64,000 nucleotides of DNA. Origin: Candolleomyces eurysporus. Taxonomy: Eukaryota; Basidiomycota; Agaricomycetes; Agaricales; Psathyrellaceae. The first letter of the stretch is position 1. Every line of letters begins with the position of its first letter. The stretch spans positions 62,001-126,000 of the forward strand of contig JANBPK010001193.1 of NCBI GenBank assembly GCA_027579435.1, given 5' to 3'. A model generated the notes under the pieces. That model saw only the letters and a list, made by a program, of their open reading frames with translations. It did no database searches and was not told the origin of the DNA. Shown piece by piece: positions 22,230 through 33,989 of this stretch. The position numbers were made by a program, and so were the translations under genes.

Positions 22230-24640
22230 CTTTGCCCGTTGTTTGGCGACGGCTTCTGACCTCCGACGGCACCGGCTTCCGGCGAGCAAGCGACTCTGCC
22301 TCACTTTCCTTCCACGTATACATACTCCCACTGGTCCCAGCGAAACTGATACTTCTTTCATACCTCACGGAGAGGATGGTAGCCCAAGATGACCTGGAGT
22401 TTTGACGCGTTTTGCAATGAACGGTGGGATTGGGAAGTGTGTGGCGATACGTGATTGCGTAGCTGGAACTTGCAACGACCTTAAATTCCTCAAGGTGCGG
22501 ATTACCCTTCCCCTATACGCCTGACTTGCTTATGCGTGTATACATCCGTTACTAGGACGACGGGATCATAGTTCTAGTACAGGTGAAGCATTCTGGGGAT
22601 GTTCTTATCGTGCATCCACCCCCTCTTGCCCTCTTGTTCTCCTTGTTCATTTGGTTGTGACTATGGGTAGGGCTATTGCGAAGGCGCCATAGGCTTCTTC
22701 AACGGCGAAGATGTACTCTTCCTCACACAGCTCAAAACACCTGTCATCGTAAAACGATCCTCCGCTGCCTCCGTCGGAAGCAAGTTGTCTACATCTCCAG
22801 TCCAGGGACTTCAAACGGTCCGATAGAGTCTCAGAGTCCTACCCAGACCTTTGGGTCTTCACCTGTTCCGGGTTCTAGTAGTGCGCTCAGGACTGGCTCG
22901 AGTCTCTCGGTGGTCGGGCAGTGACACTAACAGTTTCTTGTGAATGTAGCATTCTCGATTTCAAGAGCAGTAGTAACAGCAGCTCGAGATGGAGAGTTGG
23001 AGCGGAGGGAAGGGCTAGTGGAGGTGCTGGGATAAAGGTTATGCATCAGCCCCAACGAGGCGAATGCCAATCTGGCGGTGGTGGTGAAAGTGCGAAGTAC
23101 GAAAACAAAGACAAGGGCTGAGGGGGAGGTGGCCGATGGATCGTCTACCGCATAAGCCGCCGACAAGGAAGGGAGAGAAGTAAAGCTGATGAAGGCCAAA
23201 CTCGAGATTTTGGCCACTGGAAACATCGGGTCAGTCCTCGAATCAGGCGAAACTCAACAACGCGACAATCGAATCCATCTTCTTTGCAATGCCGTCGCCT
23301 TCTTCAGAGGTGGAGTTCTGTCGAAGCGTGTTGTGAGCGGCGGGAGTCTGCCTGAAGTGCAAGTACAACTCAACTGGCGCTATATTCAACGTTGGAGCTG
23401 CTGGAGGAGACCTTGTAAGGTGTAGCATTGTATCCGACTTCAGCAGGATCGAAACGTCCGGGGCAAGTAAGATAAGGAACTTCTGAATCTTCGAGGGATC
23501 CGAGGCCACAGGCCCCTTCGATCATTCTCTCTGGGCACAACTGGATATGATAAAAGTGGGATGGGTCAACCAGAGGAGATCCTGTCAACTGTCCTCCTAT
23601 ATCGCAATTCAAGCTGGGTATGTGTATTACTTTCTTTTCTCCGGTTAATGCCACCTCCCGCTGATCATGAATTGTGGCCTAGATTCCCTGGCACAGGCCA
23701 CCATCGAGAAGTTCCCATCCAACTGAACCCTTTTTTCTCAGTCTGCTCCTGGGTTTGACCTTCTTCCTTTCGTCTCGTTCCATTCATCGTTCCTTGCTCG
23801 TTGACGCTTATCACTAGCCCATGCATTTCCCGGGTCGTTTGCTCCGTTTCCGCCACGATCGGTACCGACTCAACGGACATCCAGCGTCAAGTATCTATCT
23901 CCGGCACCCCAGCGCATCGAGAAAAGGAGGAAGTGGGACTGAGATTTTGCCAGTACTTCCCATTCGAGTCTTCGCGTTGTTCGTCGACGACGACTAACCA
24001 ATGCAACTACCTTCGTATGTCTCCTTCCCATGCGGTTGTTCGTCTGTTTCATTAACCTCAGTGCTTTTTTTGCTCCTTCGCAGCCTGTTTTCGTCTCTCT
24101 GCCGAGTCTTGCGCCACGAAATGTTATGTACTCCCGACTATTGAGGATAGGGACACTCATCATCAACGATCCACACCTTACTGTACCCTGCTTCCTGTAC
24201 AGTGGAATTGAACTTGGTAGCTGGATTGACGCGTACTTATCACGATTCCAAGGCGAATGGTTCTGAATACTGGGGTGGCCGGCATCAACGATTTTTGTCA
24301 GCTTCTCGGACGACGTTCCAAATCGGAATACGTCGATTCAGCGACTGTCTTGCGTGCTTGTGAACTCTTTGGAAGTCTGTTGAGCCCTCATACGCAGTGA
24401 AAAATGAAGGATGAGTGGAAGCTCCAGTTATCTCAACTACGGCTCAACGTCCCCGGTGGGACGGGATCGCCCATAACGACGGCAGGTCAGAAAACTACAG
24501 GTTACTGTACAATAGAAATGGGACCAGTGTTCCTACCAGAGGCTAAAGGGTTGCTGTTGAACAGTTGTCACATACGATTCGGTTATGGAAGGTGATGGGT
24601 CAGATAGCGCAGGAAGTATAGATGGATAGTAGACTCGGAG
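22230..24640 (+). repeat. Dispersed repeat R, copy 3, with DUF2235 3' flank
   Basis: Aligns with copy 1: the GCCCGTTGTTTGGC string at 22231 matches 3811, the GCGCCACGAAATG block at 24111 matches 5661, and 24430-24640 matches 6150-6360. As in unit A it leads directly into the 3' end of a DUF2235 gene. This supports a single duplicated R-DUF2235 unit. Confidence 0.6.
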
Positions 24641-24685
24641 AACAAGGCTAAAGTGCGCTACTTCCCCGTCCTGTCCCTCAACAGC

Positions 24686-26664
24686 TTAGTCAACCCAGGT
24701 TGGCTTCTCCGAGTCCGGTAGCTTTGCTTCAGGCTCGTATTTCTTGTACGTGTACTTGGCCTCCATCCTCATTTTCACGCTTCTGTGAAGGATCGGTGAT
24801 TCGACAACACGTGGCTTCCCCAAGTTGAACCTGGTGTGGCATACCTCAGTTTAATAGGCTGAATGTAGAAAAAAATCGATACTTACCCAAGGCGTGTCGT
24901 AATTTGGCCATTCCGTACGCGTCTGAGCGGCAGAGGAATGTATTCGAGGAGCCACCACCATTTCCTGATGTTCATCCGATCGTATATAGGAGAAAGTGCG
25001 TCTTTCAGCTCTTCGTGCTCCTCCGAGTCCAACATGGCGGCAGGGCCTGTCTTNGGGGGGTTCGGAGTCCCAGGTGGTGGGATATTTTGGCCCAAGAATG
25101 GAGGGGCGGAAGGGCAGTTCTTTACGACGTGGTTCGCGTATCTTGTGTTCCACAACAGGGAGAGGATCTGGTCGTTTGACGACCACCGGGTAAATAGTCG
25201 ACGGGTTCAAGCCAATTGTGTACAGTCGATTTGTGCGAAAGAGGATACCAGCGTTTGTATCGAATATCTCGCGCACCATCCAGCGAAGGGGAATCCTGGC
25301 CAGAGAGTGGCGTACTTCGTTTCTGACAGAACCCCCTCCGACATCTAAACGAAGTGAGTACGTGAATAGAATTGTTTGCTTGAGAACATACCGCTGTGGC
25401 ACCCAGCGAACCATACTTCCTTAATATCTGTGGGAGGACGACTGCTGGAGGTGGGAACCTCAGGCTCCTCTTCCACTGAAAGATGCTTATTCCATGGATT
25501 CGCTTGGAATTTGGCACGACGCTCATCGAGGGACATGGCATGTCGGTAAGTCTTGATGAACGCTGTGGAAGTTGTGAAAGGAGGTTTCTCCGGTATGAAT
25601 CCAACGGAGCCGACCGTATCCCTGATGATGTCAAGAACGTCAGTCGTTGCGGTCCAAAGTCTGGTATCACAGTATCACATACCAAACGCCTAAAAACTCA
25701 ATGTTGACGGTGGTTGAGAAGGCCCGCTTGAAATCGTCAGCTTGCTTGCGCCCAAAGTCGTCGTTGCGTCGAAATATAGTGTAGGCGAAGGAAACCTGCT
25801 CAGAATTGTTGGGAGGCAACAAGCCAACTATGTAAAGCATGCTTGCCAGACTGAAGCTTGTTCAATCTCATGGTAGTCATTCTCAGACGGAGGCTCTCAC
25901 CATCGAGCAGTATATGCACCACGAGAGAATCCTGGATACAAATTAGCTTTGATGAATCTAGATGGTAAAAGGAAAGTCTGAACGAACCGAATATACAGAT
26001 TCGATCCCCAGGTTTGTCTTTCGAAAGATATGAGTCGGGGTCGTTTACAGTCGCGTCGCATTAATCTCACAGCTCTGCATCAGAAACTTGTAGCCACCTG
26101 CCAAGTAAATTCAATTTGAGATGCGACTTTAGAAAGAGGCGACCAACTGACCCATGATATGAGCGTCAATGGTGTCCGCAAACATCGTGTTGAGGATCTA
26201 TCACGATGAGATCAATCTGGAAATCCTGAGATATTGAGTTGACCCTACCCTTTGAAGCTGTGATATGAGTGGGCTGATCGTCCGATTCTTCGCTGTATAG
26301 GTTCCAATCCCCGTCTACCATGTCAATAAGACTGCGATTTCAGAGCAAGACCAATTGGAGAACGTACTTGGTAGTAGACCAGCTGCTTGTCATGATCCTC
26401 CTTCATCAGCAATGAAACAAACTGTACAACATTTGAATTATCGCCGTCGAATTGGTCTCCAGTCCCGTCAAAACAAAGAACTAGAGTTCGATTCTGATGG
26501 GTAGGCGGTATAACAGGGGGAAGTGTTTGAGTTTTGTGAATCGGCTTCGCAGCTTGAGGTGTCTTGAAAGACTTGTGATCAATCGAGAACTCTCGCCTTT
26601 CGACTAGAGTCTCGGCTGTAGAGCGTCCGCTTGACTCCTGGATATGACAAATGTTGCTGGCCAT
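24686..26664 (-). CDS. DUF2235 alpha/beta-hydrolase-like protein, copy B
   Basis: Paralogue of the gene at 6407-8390, with the same exon order. The first exon has MASNICHIQESS, then PPTHQNRTLVLCFDGTGDQFDGDNSNVVQFVSLL. The nucleophile elbow FSRGAYTAR is intact (near 25910). Later exons give ISLDERRAKF-like MSLDERRAKFQANPWN, EVWFAGCHSG, DVGGGSV and SLARIPLRWMVREIF. The last exon encodes HRSVKMRMEAKY and ends in WVD at 24686. An N before a G run (25054) occupies the position homologous to the N in copy A (6782). The start Met aligns with that of copy A; the longer upstream frame (to 26673) is not conserved. Confidence 0.82.
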
Positions 26665-27530
26665 GGTTATCACCTTGGTTCAGACCCGATCGATATGATG
26701 ATGGTGAAGGAGAAGGGACTGACATGGATTTATGCTGCGGAGAGTGAAGGTAAAAGTACCATTTGAAAAATGTTGAGCGCCCAAAGAAATCAAACCAATT
26801 GTGGACAATAGAATGTTCAGAACGAACGTAGATTCCTTCTGAGTCTTGACACCTTTCAAAATTGGCGCCTTAGGCATCCTTTGAAGACGACATACTGAGC
26901 AACACAAGTAGACTAACGTAACAAATGACCGGTCGAAGCGCGGCCCCGAGTGAAGGTCGGAGATTGCCTAACATAAGTGGGCGCCAGCTGTCGCTACGAT
27001 ATTCGCAATTCATTCAGGGCTTACTCAGACAGTATTAAGCGCTGGAAATGTATCTGAAAGGAGCTTGCATTGGAAAGGTCCAGCGCTCATCTCTAATTGA
27101 CTCCAACGTACCTCCCACGGCTCAAGCGCCATGGGTCCTTTCGCTGCTCTCTACGTCAAGCCAAAGCCTCTAATGCGATCTAGTAGAGCATCAAATCTAC
27201 AGGCGACAAAACGATAGAGAATTGAGCCAAGAAAGAAAGGTGCTCTGGAGAAAGTGCCGGAGGGATCGACTGTGTCGATTCAAACTTTGTAACTCCGAAA
27301 TTAACCGCCTTCCATGCTAACCGTCGGCGCCAACATCCGACGAGACAAAATGTCCTGAAATGGGTATAGTGACTGGAGTAGTCTGGAACCTCTTCAACGC
27401 ATTTATCAAGTCTTCGACTTGGTTCACGCTAACGAATTGAATCAACATCCGATATGGCAATTGGAAATTGTGAATGGTTTGAGGGAGATACAATACACCG
27501 AATTACCGATTGCCACCTTGAAGCTGAACA
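26665..27530. repeat. Duplicated 5' flank of DUF2235 gene, copy B
   Basis: Aligns with 8391-9830 (minus its insertion) and 31207-32075. The TATA-like string of copies A and C is altered here. The right end (CGATATGGCAATTGGAAATTGTGAATGG near 27449) matches 9737 in unit A. Confidence 0.65.
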
Positions 27531-27767
27531 ATGCCCGCTCTACAATCCGGGATCGCCGTGGATCCTGCTATTATATTGGAGAATACATGGTCATATGTAT
27601 GGCAAATGTTCCGGGTACAAGATATGGCAAGAATAGTGGGTATAAAATCGAATTTGGTACAGCTTGTGCCAGGATAGCGAGCATTCTTGTCAGGTTGACG
27701 GGGTCGCTTAAAGACGAGCGGTTTGGTACTCTCTCAGCTTAACTGTCTCCATTTTGCTTGCAATCCG

Positions 27768-27840
27768 TTTCCTTCATTCTCAGTCGAGGAAATTTTCTTA
27801 CGCGAGTCTCTCAGGACCACTCGTCTCATGTGGCTTCGGT
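27768..27840 (+). pseudogene. Remnant of last exon of a G-alpha gene
   Basis: After a TTCTCAG acceptor the frame reads VEEIFLRESLRTTRL, close to the final exon VEETVLRECLRPDQLV of the gene at 12831-14742. The original stop is lost, and no upstream G-alpha exon is present within 250 bp. The DUF2235 flank is joined almost directly to it, so the peptide gene and most of G-alpha were deleted from unit B. Confidence 0.65.
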
Positions 27841-28450
27841 TTGATCACAAATGCAGCAACTCCAAAACCGGGATGTATTAATGGATGTTATCATTCATCG
27901 TAGGCTGAGGGATTCGCCGATGAGTACGGCCGTACATACGGTAAAATTATCCATCTTGTATATTCACACTCCTAATCCGGAGAACCTAGTAGTGGTTTCC
28001 GAGCGACTTCAAACAAGACAGTGTACTAGGTCGAATTCAAGTGTTGATGTTGCCAGTAGATGCAGTATGAAAAGCTCGGAAGTAGAAGGCATCCGGCCAG
28101 TGCGCCAGTCAGTGTGACGGCCTCTGCTGTCGTTTCCACTGATTTGCCTCAATATCTTCTGTGAAATTCTCCGTGAAAAAATGAACAGGAGCAACGCGGG
28201 AAGATGCAGGGTTAGCGCAAAGTGTAAGGAGAGTGGGGTTGGATTGGCCATCCTCTCATTGCATTGGTTCTTTATATTATGGGACCATGGGTTGCATGAC
28301 CACCCGGCGAACCGTCGAGCTACCTTGTGAGACGATCCCCAAAAAATGATGAAAGTGCCGCCGTGCCCACCCAACGCCCAAGTCGGGTGATAGTTTTGCC
28401 CGCCGCCTCCACTTTCCATGGAGCCCACTGTGCTTCATACTCCGACAAAG
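27841..28450. repeat. G-alpha downstream segment, copy B
   Basis: Aligns with 14743-15300 and 37940-38600. Examples are the GGGATGTATTAATGGATG region (27871, compare 14910) and the GAAGTAGAAGGC(A/G)TCCGGCC string at 28079, also at 38244. No intact frame. Confidence 0.55.
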
Positions 28451-28585
28451 CATGACTTACCACAGCCATTTCCAACGTCTCTAGCAAAGGGAGCGATCTC
28501 ATCAAACACTCTGACCTGGAGAGAGATGTATCGTGCGATGAAACTAAGGCTCCAACCCTATGCTATCCGTATACGTGTTTTTGGC

Positions 28586-28617
28586 ATACACTATAGGGAT
28601 ACAAAAATATAGTGTAT
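28586..28617. repeat. Short inverted repeat beside the hAT remnant
   Basis: ATACACTATA at 28586-28595 and TATAGTGTAT at 28608-28617 form a perfect 10-bp inverted repeat with a 12-bp loop, in an AT-rich stretch just 3' of the hAT frame. It could be a subterminal repeat of that element. Confidence 0.5.
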
Positions 28618-28669
28618 TTATAGTATACATAGCATTATAGAGTACTTTATATAGGGTTCTATGAAATAC

Positions 28670-28990
28670 TTAGAATCGACGACTACCATGCTTCTCAACA
28701 GGTGCAGGCTTTGGAATGAGCTCAAATAAATCACTCCGAATCCATACCTTAGTAAAAAGGGCCTCACGAACTGTTTCCGCATGCAAAGAGCTCCGCAAGT
28801 CTGTACAGATTTGTCGCGACTTGGAGAAAGTGCGCTCAACCGAGACATGCTCTGAGAAATAGTGAACGGCAGTTAGAGGGTCGTTCAGAGATTGATCGAC
28901 GGTGATCGAGTCCAACAGACTCTCAACCAAGGAAAATAGTGAGTACCGCTTCACGACCAGGTCATTCAAGCCAGCACACTCAAACAACAC
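28670..28990 (-). mobile_element. hAT-family transposase C-terminal remnant
   Basis: An open frame of 106 codons includes DPLTAVHYFSEHVSVERTFSKSRQICTDLRSSLHAETVREALFTKVWIR-like residues. SVERTFSKxRxxxxxxRxxL with a following LF is the hAT C-terminal dimerisation motif. The DDE core is not present in the flanks, so only the tail of the transposase is left. It lies at the border between units B and C. Confidence 0.65.
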
Positions 28991-29254
28991 GTGAAGTTCT
29001 GACTCTGTCTCAGCTTTGCAGCATCAACAAGTAGGAGGGAAGATGCGACGTGCAATTGTGCTAGCAACTCTGATTGGACCAAGGCTACCTCTGACACCCC
29101 CACCACCAGTACGAATCAAATCAAGGAGCATCATGATCATTGCACAGTTATCACATACAATTCAGTTATGGAGGGTGATACGCCACGTGACGCAGAAAGT
29201 ATAGATGAATAGCAGATTCGGAGGACATGGGCAATGTGCGCTACCCCAACGACT

Positions 29255-31206
29255 CAGTCAACATAACGTGGCTCCACCGGGAACTTTACTCTAGGTTTGT
29301 ATTTCCCGTACTCAGCCTGCATCCTCATCTTCACGCTTCTGTGAACGATTGGTGCTTCTGTCTTGGATGGGACAGCACGTGGTCTGCCAAGGTTGAATCT
29401 GGTACGACATCATTCAGCCTATTGCTATTATGCTGGGGGTGAGAAGCAGAGAGATATCTACCGAAGGCGTGTCGTACTCCTGCCATGCCATACGCGTCTG
29501 AGCGGGAGAGGAATGAATTCGAGGAGCCACCACCATTTCTTGATGCTCATCTGATCGTATATGGGCGAAAGCGCGTCCATCAGCTCTTCATGCTCTTCAG
29601 AGGGCAACATGGCGGCGGGGCCTGTCGCGGGGGGTCCGGAGACACTGGTGATCGGGAGTTTCGGCCTGAACATAGAATGTCGGAAGGGCAGCTGTTCACG
29701 AGTTGGGTTACGTATCTTGTGTTCTCCAACAGCGAGAGGAATTGGTCGATCGACAACAACTGGGTAGATAGTCGACGGGTCCAAGCCGATCTCGTAAAGT
29801 CGGTCTGTAAGGAAGAGGATACCAGCGTTGGCTTTGAATATCTCGCGTACCATCCAGCGCAGGGGAATTCTCGCAAGAGAGTGACGTGTTTGATTGCTAA
29901 CAGAGCCCCCACCAACATCTAAACAAAGTGAGCATGTGGAGACAGTCATTTACTCTAAAACGTACCGCTGTGACACCCAGCAAACCAGACTTCCCCAACA
30001 TCTGTAGCAGGACGACTGCTGAGGTTTGGAAGCCCAAGCTTCGCCTCATCGGAAGTGGGCTTGTTCCATTGATTGGCTTGAAATTTGGCGCGGCGCTCAT
30101 CGAGGGATATTGCATGTCGGTAAGTCTTGATGAATGTGGGGGAAGTTAAGAAAGGAAGTTCCCCGACTTTGAATCCAATGGAGCCGACAGTATCCCTGAT
30201 GAGATCAAGAGTGTCAGTCATTGCGTTTCAAAAGTCTGAGGTCCCACCATGGCATACCAAACACCTAGAAACTCAATGTCAACGTTGATTGAGAAGGTCC
30301 GCTTGAATTCGTTAGCTTGCTCCCACCCAAGGCCGTCGGTACGCCGATATATTGTGTAGGCAAAAGGAACCTGCTCAGAGTTGCTTGGGGGTAACAGGCC
30401 AACTTTGTGAAGCATGCCTGCGAGACTAGTCATAGTTCAATCTCAGAGACATTCATTCTCGGATAGAGGCTCTCACCACCGAGCAGTATATGCACCACGG
30501 GAGAATCCTAGATGCGAATTAGCTCGGATGGACCTGGATGATTGAAAGGTGTGAACAAACCGAATATACAGATTCGATCCCCAGGTTTATCTTTCAACGA
30601 CATAAGTCGGGGTTGATTTCCGGTGGGATAGGGTTGAACTCACAGTTTTGCATCAAGAACTTATAGCCACCTGCCAAGGAGATTGGGTTAGTCGTGCAAC
30701 TTCAAAAAGATGCGATGAACTGACCCATGATATGAGCGTCAATGGTGTGCGCAAACATCGTGTCAAGGATCTATCAAGATGAGATCAATCTAGAAATCGC
30801 CAGGTATTAAGCTGACCCTACCTTTTGAAGTTGCGACATGAGTGGGCTGACAGTCCGATTTTTCGATGTATACGTCCCAATTCCAGTCTATCATGCTCAT
30901 AAGTCTCTGATTCCATAGTAAGACAGAGAACATACTTGGTAATAGACCAGCTGCTTGTCGCGGTCATCTTTCATCAGCAACGAAACAAGCTGTACGACAT
31001 TCGAATTATCGGCGTCAAACTGGTCTCCAGTCCCGTCGAAACAAATAACGAGAGTCCGGTTCCGGTGGGTAGGTGGTACAACAGGGGGGGAGCTCTTGAG
31101 GCGACTTCAAAGAGTCATCACCAGTCGAGAGTTCTTGTCTTTCGACGATAGTCTCTGCTGTAGAGCATGAGCTTGACTCCGGGGTATGACGGAAGTCGCC
31201 GGCCAT
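29255..31206 (-). pseudogene. DUF2235 alpha/beta-hydrolase-like protein, copy C, frameshifted
   Basis: Third DUF2235 paralogue. The N-terminal exon keeps MAGDFRHTPESSSCSTAETIVERQE, but a run of seven G (31084-31090) replaces the six-base equivalent in copy A and shifts the frame before the CFDGTGDQFD motif. That motif is present in the next frame (near 31010-31060). Downstream exons look intact: FSRGAYTAR near 30485, AGMLHKVGLLPPSNSEQVPFAYTIY, VDIEFLGVW, EVWFAGCHSG, SLARIPLRWMVREIF and a last exon ending YVD at 29255. Since the only lesion I see is a one-base homopolymer difference, this could be a sequencing error and the gene functional. Confidence 0.75.
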
Positions 31207-32075
31207 CTTGGGGACCTGATCGATAGTGACGAAGGGAGAAGCGACTGACATTGTTTTATACCATTCATTAAGACTGAAGGCGATGAATGCTACCTGTCAG
31301 TCGGTCATAACGGCTGTCCTAGGCAGGTCAGCTGTTACGATCATTCTCAGCTAGATGGTTGTGAGACCCCGAATACCCAATGCAAGCGCCCGGTTAGTGA
31401 AGGTTGAACGGCTTTTACACCGCCCAAGTAGATGAAACGCTGAGGCAAATCAATCGTAGAAGACGGGGTTTTCAGAGCGAACGTGGGTTTCCCTCTGAGT
31501 CTTCAAACTTGCCGCCTAGGCATCCTTCACGAACGAAACATTGAACAGCAAAAATTCAGCAGCGAACGTAACAAAGGACCGGTTGAAGCACTCCACCAAT
31601 TCAAGGGAAAAGACCGACTAATATGAGTTGGCGCCGGCTATCGTTACGATATCTGCACTTTACGCAGGGGCTATGCATGATTTAGAGAGCATAGAGCGCT
31701 GAGCTGTATCTGAAAGTAGCTCGTAGCGGAATGTTCTAGCACTTACCTCCACCCAATAAAGTCCAGCCTACGTCAAGGCAAAGCATCTTAAATGACTTAG
31801 CATAGCGTCGTCCCGACCGGTGAGAAACACAATAGAGAAAGAGCCAGGAAGAAAGACAGCTGGAGAACGTGACGGCGGGATTGATGGTGTCAGTTCAAAC
31901 TTTGTAACTCCGAATTTTACAGCCCTTGTCAGGCTCACCGGCGATGCCAGCATCCGACGAGGGGAGGCGTCCTGATTGGGTATCGTGATTCAACCTTTCC
32001 AACACATCTGTCAAACCCTCGACTCACGAGTTCATTGAATCAATGTCCGATATGCAATTGGGACAACTGAATCAT
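31207..32075. repeat. Duplicated 5' flank of DUF2235 gene, copy C
   Basis: Aligns with 8391-9830 and 26665-27530. It includes TTTTATACCATTCATTAAGAC next to the start codon, and ends with CAATGTCCGATATGCAATTGGGA, which matches 9731 and 27447. Confidence 0.65.
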
Positions 32076-32201
32076 TGATGGCTGTATTGCTTTTGCAGTA
32101 GTGGTAGCGAGTACATGAACAATGATATAGAGAGGAGTCTCGTGGAGGACAGTAAGCGGTATCAGGAAAAAGATTATTGGAAGACATGACGGAAGGAAAA
32201 A

Positions 32202-33932
32202 TCAATGAAAATTATGCCAATTCGTGAATGAGAAAGTCTCCATGTCAACCCCTCTGTTACGAAGTGCCTTTCTAGGATCAGCGGTGTGGAAGCTATAGTG
32301 GCCGCAATCGACTTCCCGCAGGTGAGTGACCTTTTCGCCACCTTCCAAAGGGTGATCGCGTATCTCCCGCCGTCGCGCCACAATGAAATCGGCCAAGGCA
32401 TCCTCCGCAAGCTCTCCTCTGTCCGCGCAGAATCGGAACGCTGCAATCCTTGGGCAAAGTGGCAATTCGGTGATAGCGGTACCCGCCGCATTGAACTGTG
32501 GCGTGAGCTGGATGATAGTGTCGCGGTTGAGACTTGCAGCTACCCGACCATTCGCAACAATGTTTATTCTGTCCCAGCTGATGAGTCCCAGGGAGGTGAC
32601 GTTGGGCAGACGCTGAAGGCAATGGTGAAGTGCGGCCTGGGTCACAGCTTTGTAACAAAAGCTAACGTCCTCGAGGGAGGGCCCAAAGCGCTTGCAGAAT
32701 TCAAACAGCCCACTCTCATGGTGTTCTCGTGGCGTGCACTCGTCGTAGCCAGTGATCACCTCGAGCTTACGAAGAGATGGAAGAATGAGGGATTGGGCGA
32801 GCCCTTTAGGAAGATGGGATGTGTCTGGCAGCAACGCTAGCTCTCTGAGTCTTGGGAGTGTGATCGGTGTACAGTTTGCCGGGATGGTGACATCTCGTTC
32901 AAGGCCGAGATAACATGTGACGAGGTTGGTGCACTCTTTCAACAGTGCCAAGGCCTCCACCGCATCGAAATGATGCAATGACTCTGCCGGGTATCCGTCA
33001 AAAACCAGATGCTCCAAATTGGACCAAACTACGGACATGCGTTTGATATCGTGGGCCAGGACTCGAGGCCCTATCTCCAACGACCGCAAGGTTGGGGCAC
33101 TGAATATATTTGGCCCTGCTATCAGGTGTTGGGACAGTTTGCTTTCCAGTTGGCGTTCGTCCACGTAATAGTAAAGCTTGACACTAGTCAATGCTGGAGT
33201 GGGCTGAGGAGGGGCAACGAGAAGACGGGTGGTGGGGAAGTCGGGAAACTGTGATCGTGGGAAGAACAAGCACAACTCCAAATCTTTCCACCGCGACGAT
33301 GAAGAGAAGAGCACATCCACGAGCTCGCGGAATTCAGCGCACTCTGAAGCGAAGGTGCCACTTTCAAGTCCCCATCGGATCTGGTTCTGTTCGGTGATTT
33401 TAACGCTCAGATGGCAGTCATCGGAGCGAGAGATCCAAATCTGAGTCATTTTGACGAGTTTTGCGACCTTTTCTTTCCATGGGTCTTGATACTGTGACGA
33501 ATAAGGGTAAGAAGGAATTTGAATGTGTAGCTGACGCCAAAGTAGTTTTGTTGAGAGGGCCACTATACGCCAGCGCTGGCAGACATGACTGATGATCACG
33601 GCTGGGTGGTGTGCGAAGACTCTCCGATGGTAAGGTTGAGCCTCGTCGAGTGCTGCGAGGAAGATAGAGGTGAGGATATCGACATCGATGCGTTTGATGG
33701 GGGAAAGTAAGGCTTGATGCTCGTCGACTTCTCTCTTCTGTGCCTCTCGACGCTCCGACAGTGCTCCCAGCTCTCGCCTGAGCTCTTCAATCCTTCGTTC
33801 AACCTCACAAGTCTCTTGATCGATGTCGTTCAAGACCTCCTCTCCCTTGCGAACCACATCGCGGATCGCTGCTATGTCCTCATCTGAGGGGACGTAGTTG
33901 GTGTTTAAGTGGTGGGTGAATGAAGAGAGCAT
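32202..33932 (-). CDS. F-box-like / leucine-rich protein
   Basis: A single open frame of 576 codons without introns. Residues about 15-75 form a heptad-type coiled coil (EEVLNDIDQETCEVERRIEE and on). Then comes the agaricomycete F-box-like motif: LLSPIKRIDVDILTSIFLAA, and VIISHVCQRWRIVALST followed by LLWRQLHI. The rest has leucine-rich strands (LRSLEIGP, LRELALLPD, LRKLEV) as in the usual beta-strand/helix repeats. F-box proteins are substrate receptors of SCF ubiquitin ligases; the target cannot be predicted. It sits between the DUF2235 flank and the peptide gene of unit C, a place where unit A has no counterpart, so it was either inserted in C or lost from A. Confidence 0.88.
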   Translation of the reverse strand: MLSSFTHHLNTNYVPSDEDIAAIRDVVRKGEEVLNDIDQETCEVERRIEELRRELGALSERREAQKREVDEHQALLSPIKRIDVDILTSIFLAALDEAQPYHRRVFAHHPAVIISHVCQRWRIVALSTKLLWRQLHIQIPSYPYSSQYQDPWKEKVAKLVKMTQIWISRSDDCHLSVKITEQNQIRWGLESGTFASECAEFRELVDVLFSSSSRWKDLELCLFFPRSQFPDFPTTRLLVAPPQPTPALTSVKLYYYVDERQLESKLSQHLIAGPNIFSAPTLRSLEIGPRVLAHDIKRMSVVWSNLEHLVFDGYPAESLHHFDAVEALALLKECTNLVTCYLGLERDVTIPANCTPITLPRLRELALLPDTSHLPKGLAQSLILPSLRKLEVITGYDECTPREHHESGLFEFCKRFGPSLEDVSFCYKAVTQAALHHCLQRLPNVTSLGLISWDRINIVANGRVAASLNRDTIIQLTPQFNAAGTAITELPLCPRIAAFRFCADRGELAEDALADFIVARRREIRDHPLEGGEKVTHLREVDCGHYSFHTADPRKALRNRGVDMETFSFTNWHNFH

Positions 33933-33989
33933 AGCTGAGCTGGGAGAGGGAAACCACGAGGATACGGTTCACCGTAAAGAGTGTCTCCT

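Noticed and set aside
24938..25348. Plus-strand frames of up to 136 codons over DUF2235 copies A, B and C
   Set aside because: Antisense to well supported DUF2235 exons; no independent start or domain.
28586..28617. Intrinsic-type terminator hairpin
   Set aside because: The DNA is eukaryotic and the repeat sits beside a transposase remnant, so an element-derived inverted repeat is the better reading.
32286..32840. Plus-strand 184-codon frame within the F-box gene
   Set aside because: Antisense shadow of a clear 576-codon F-box-like frame.
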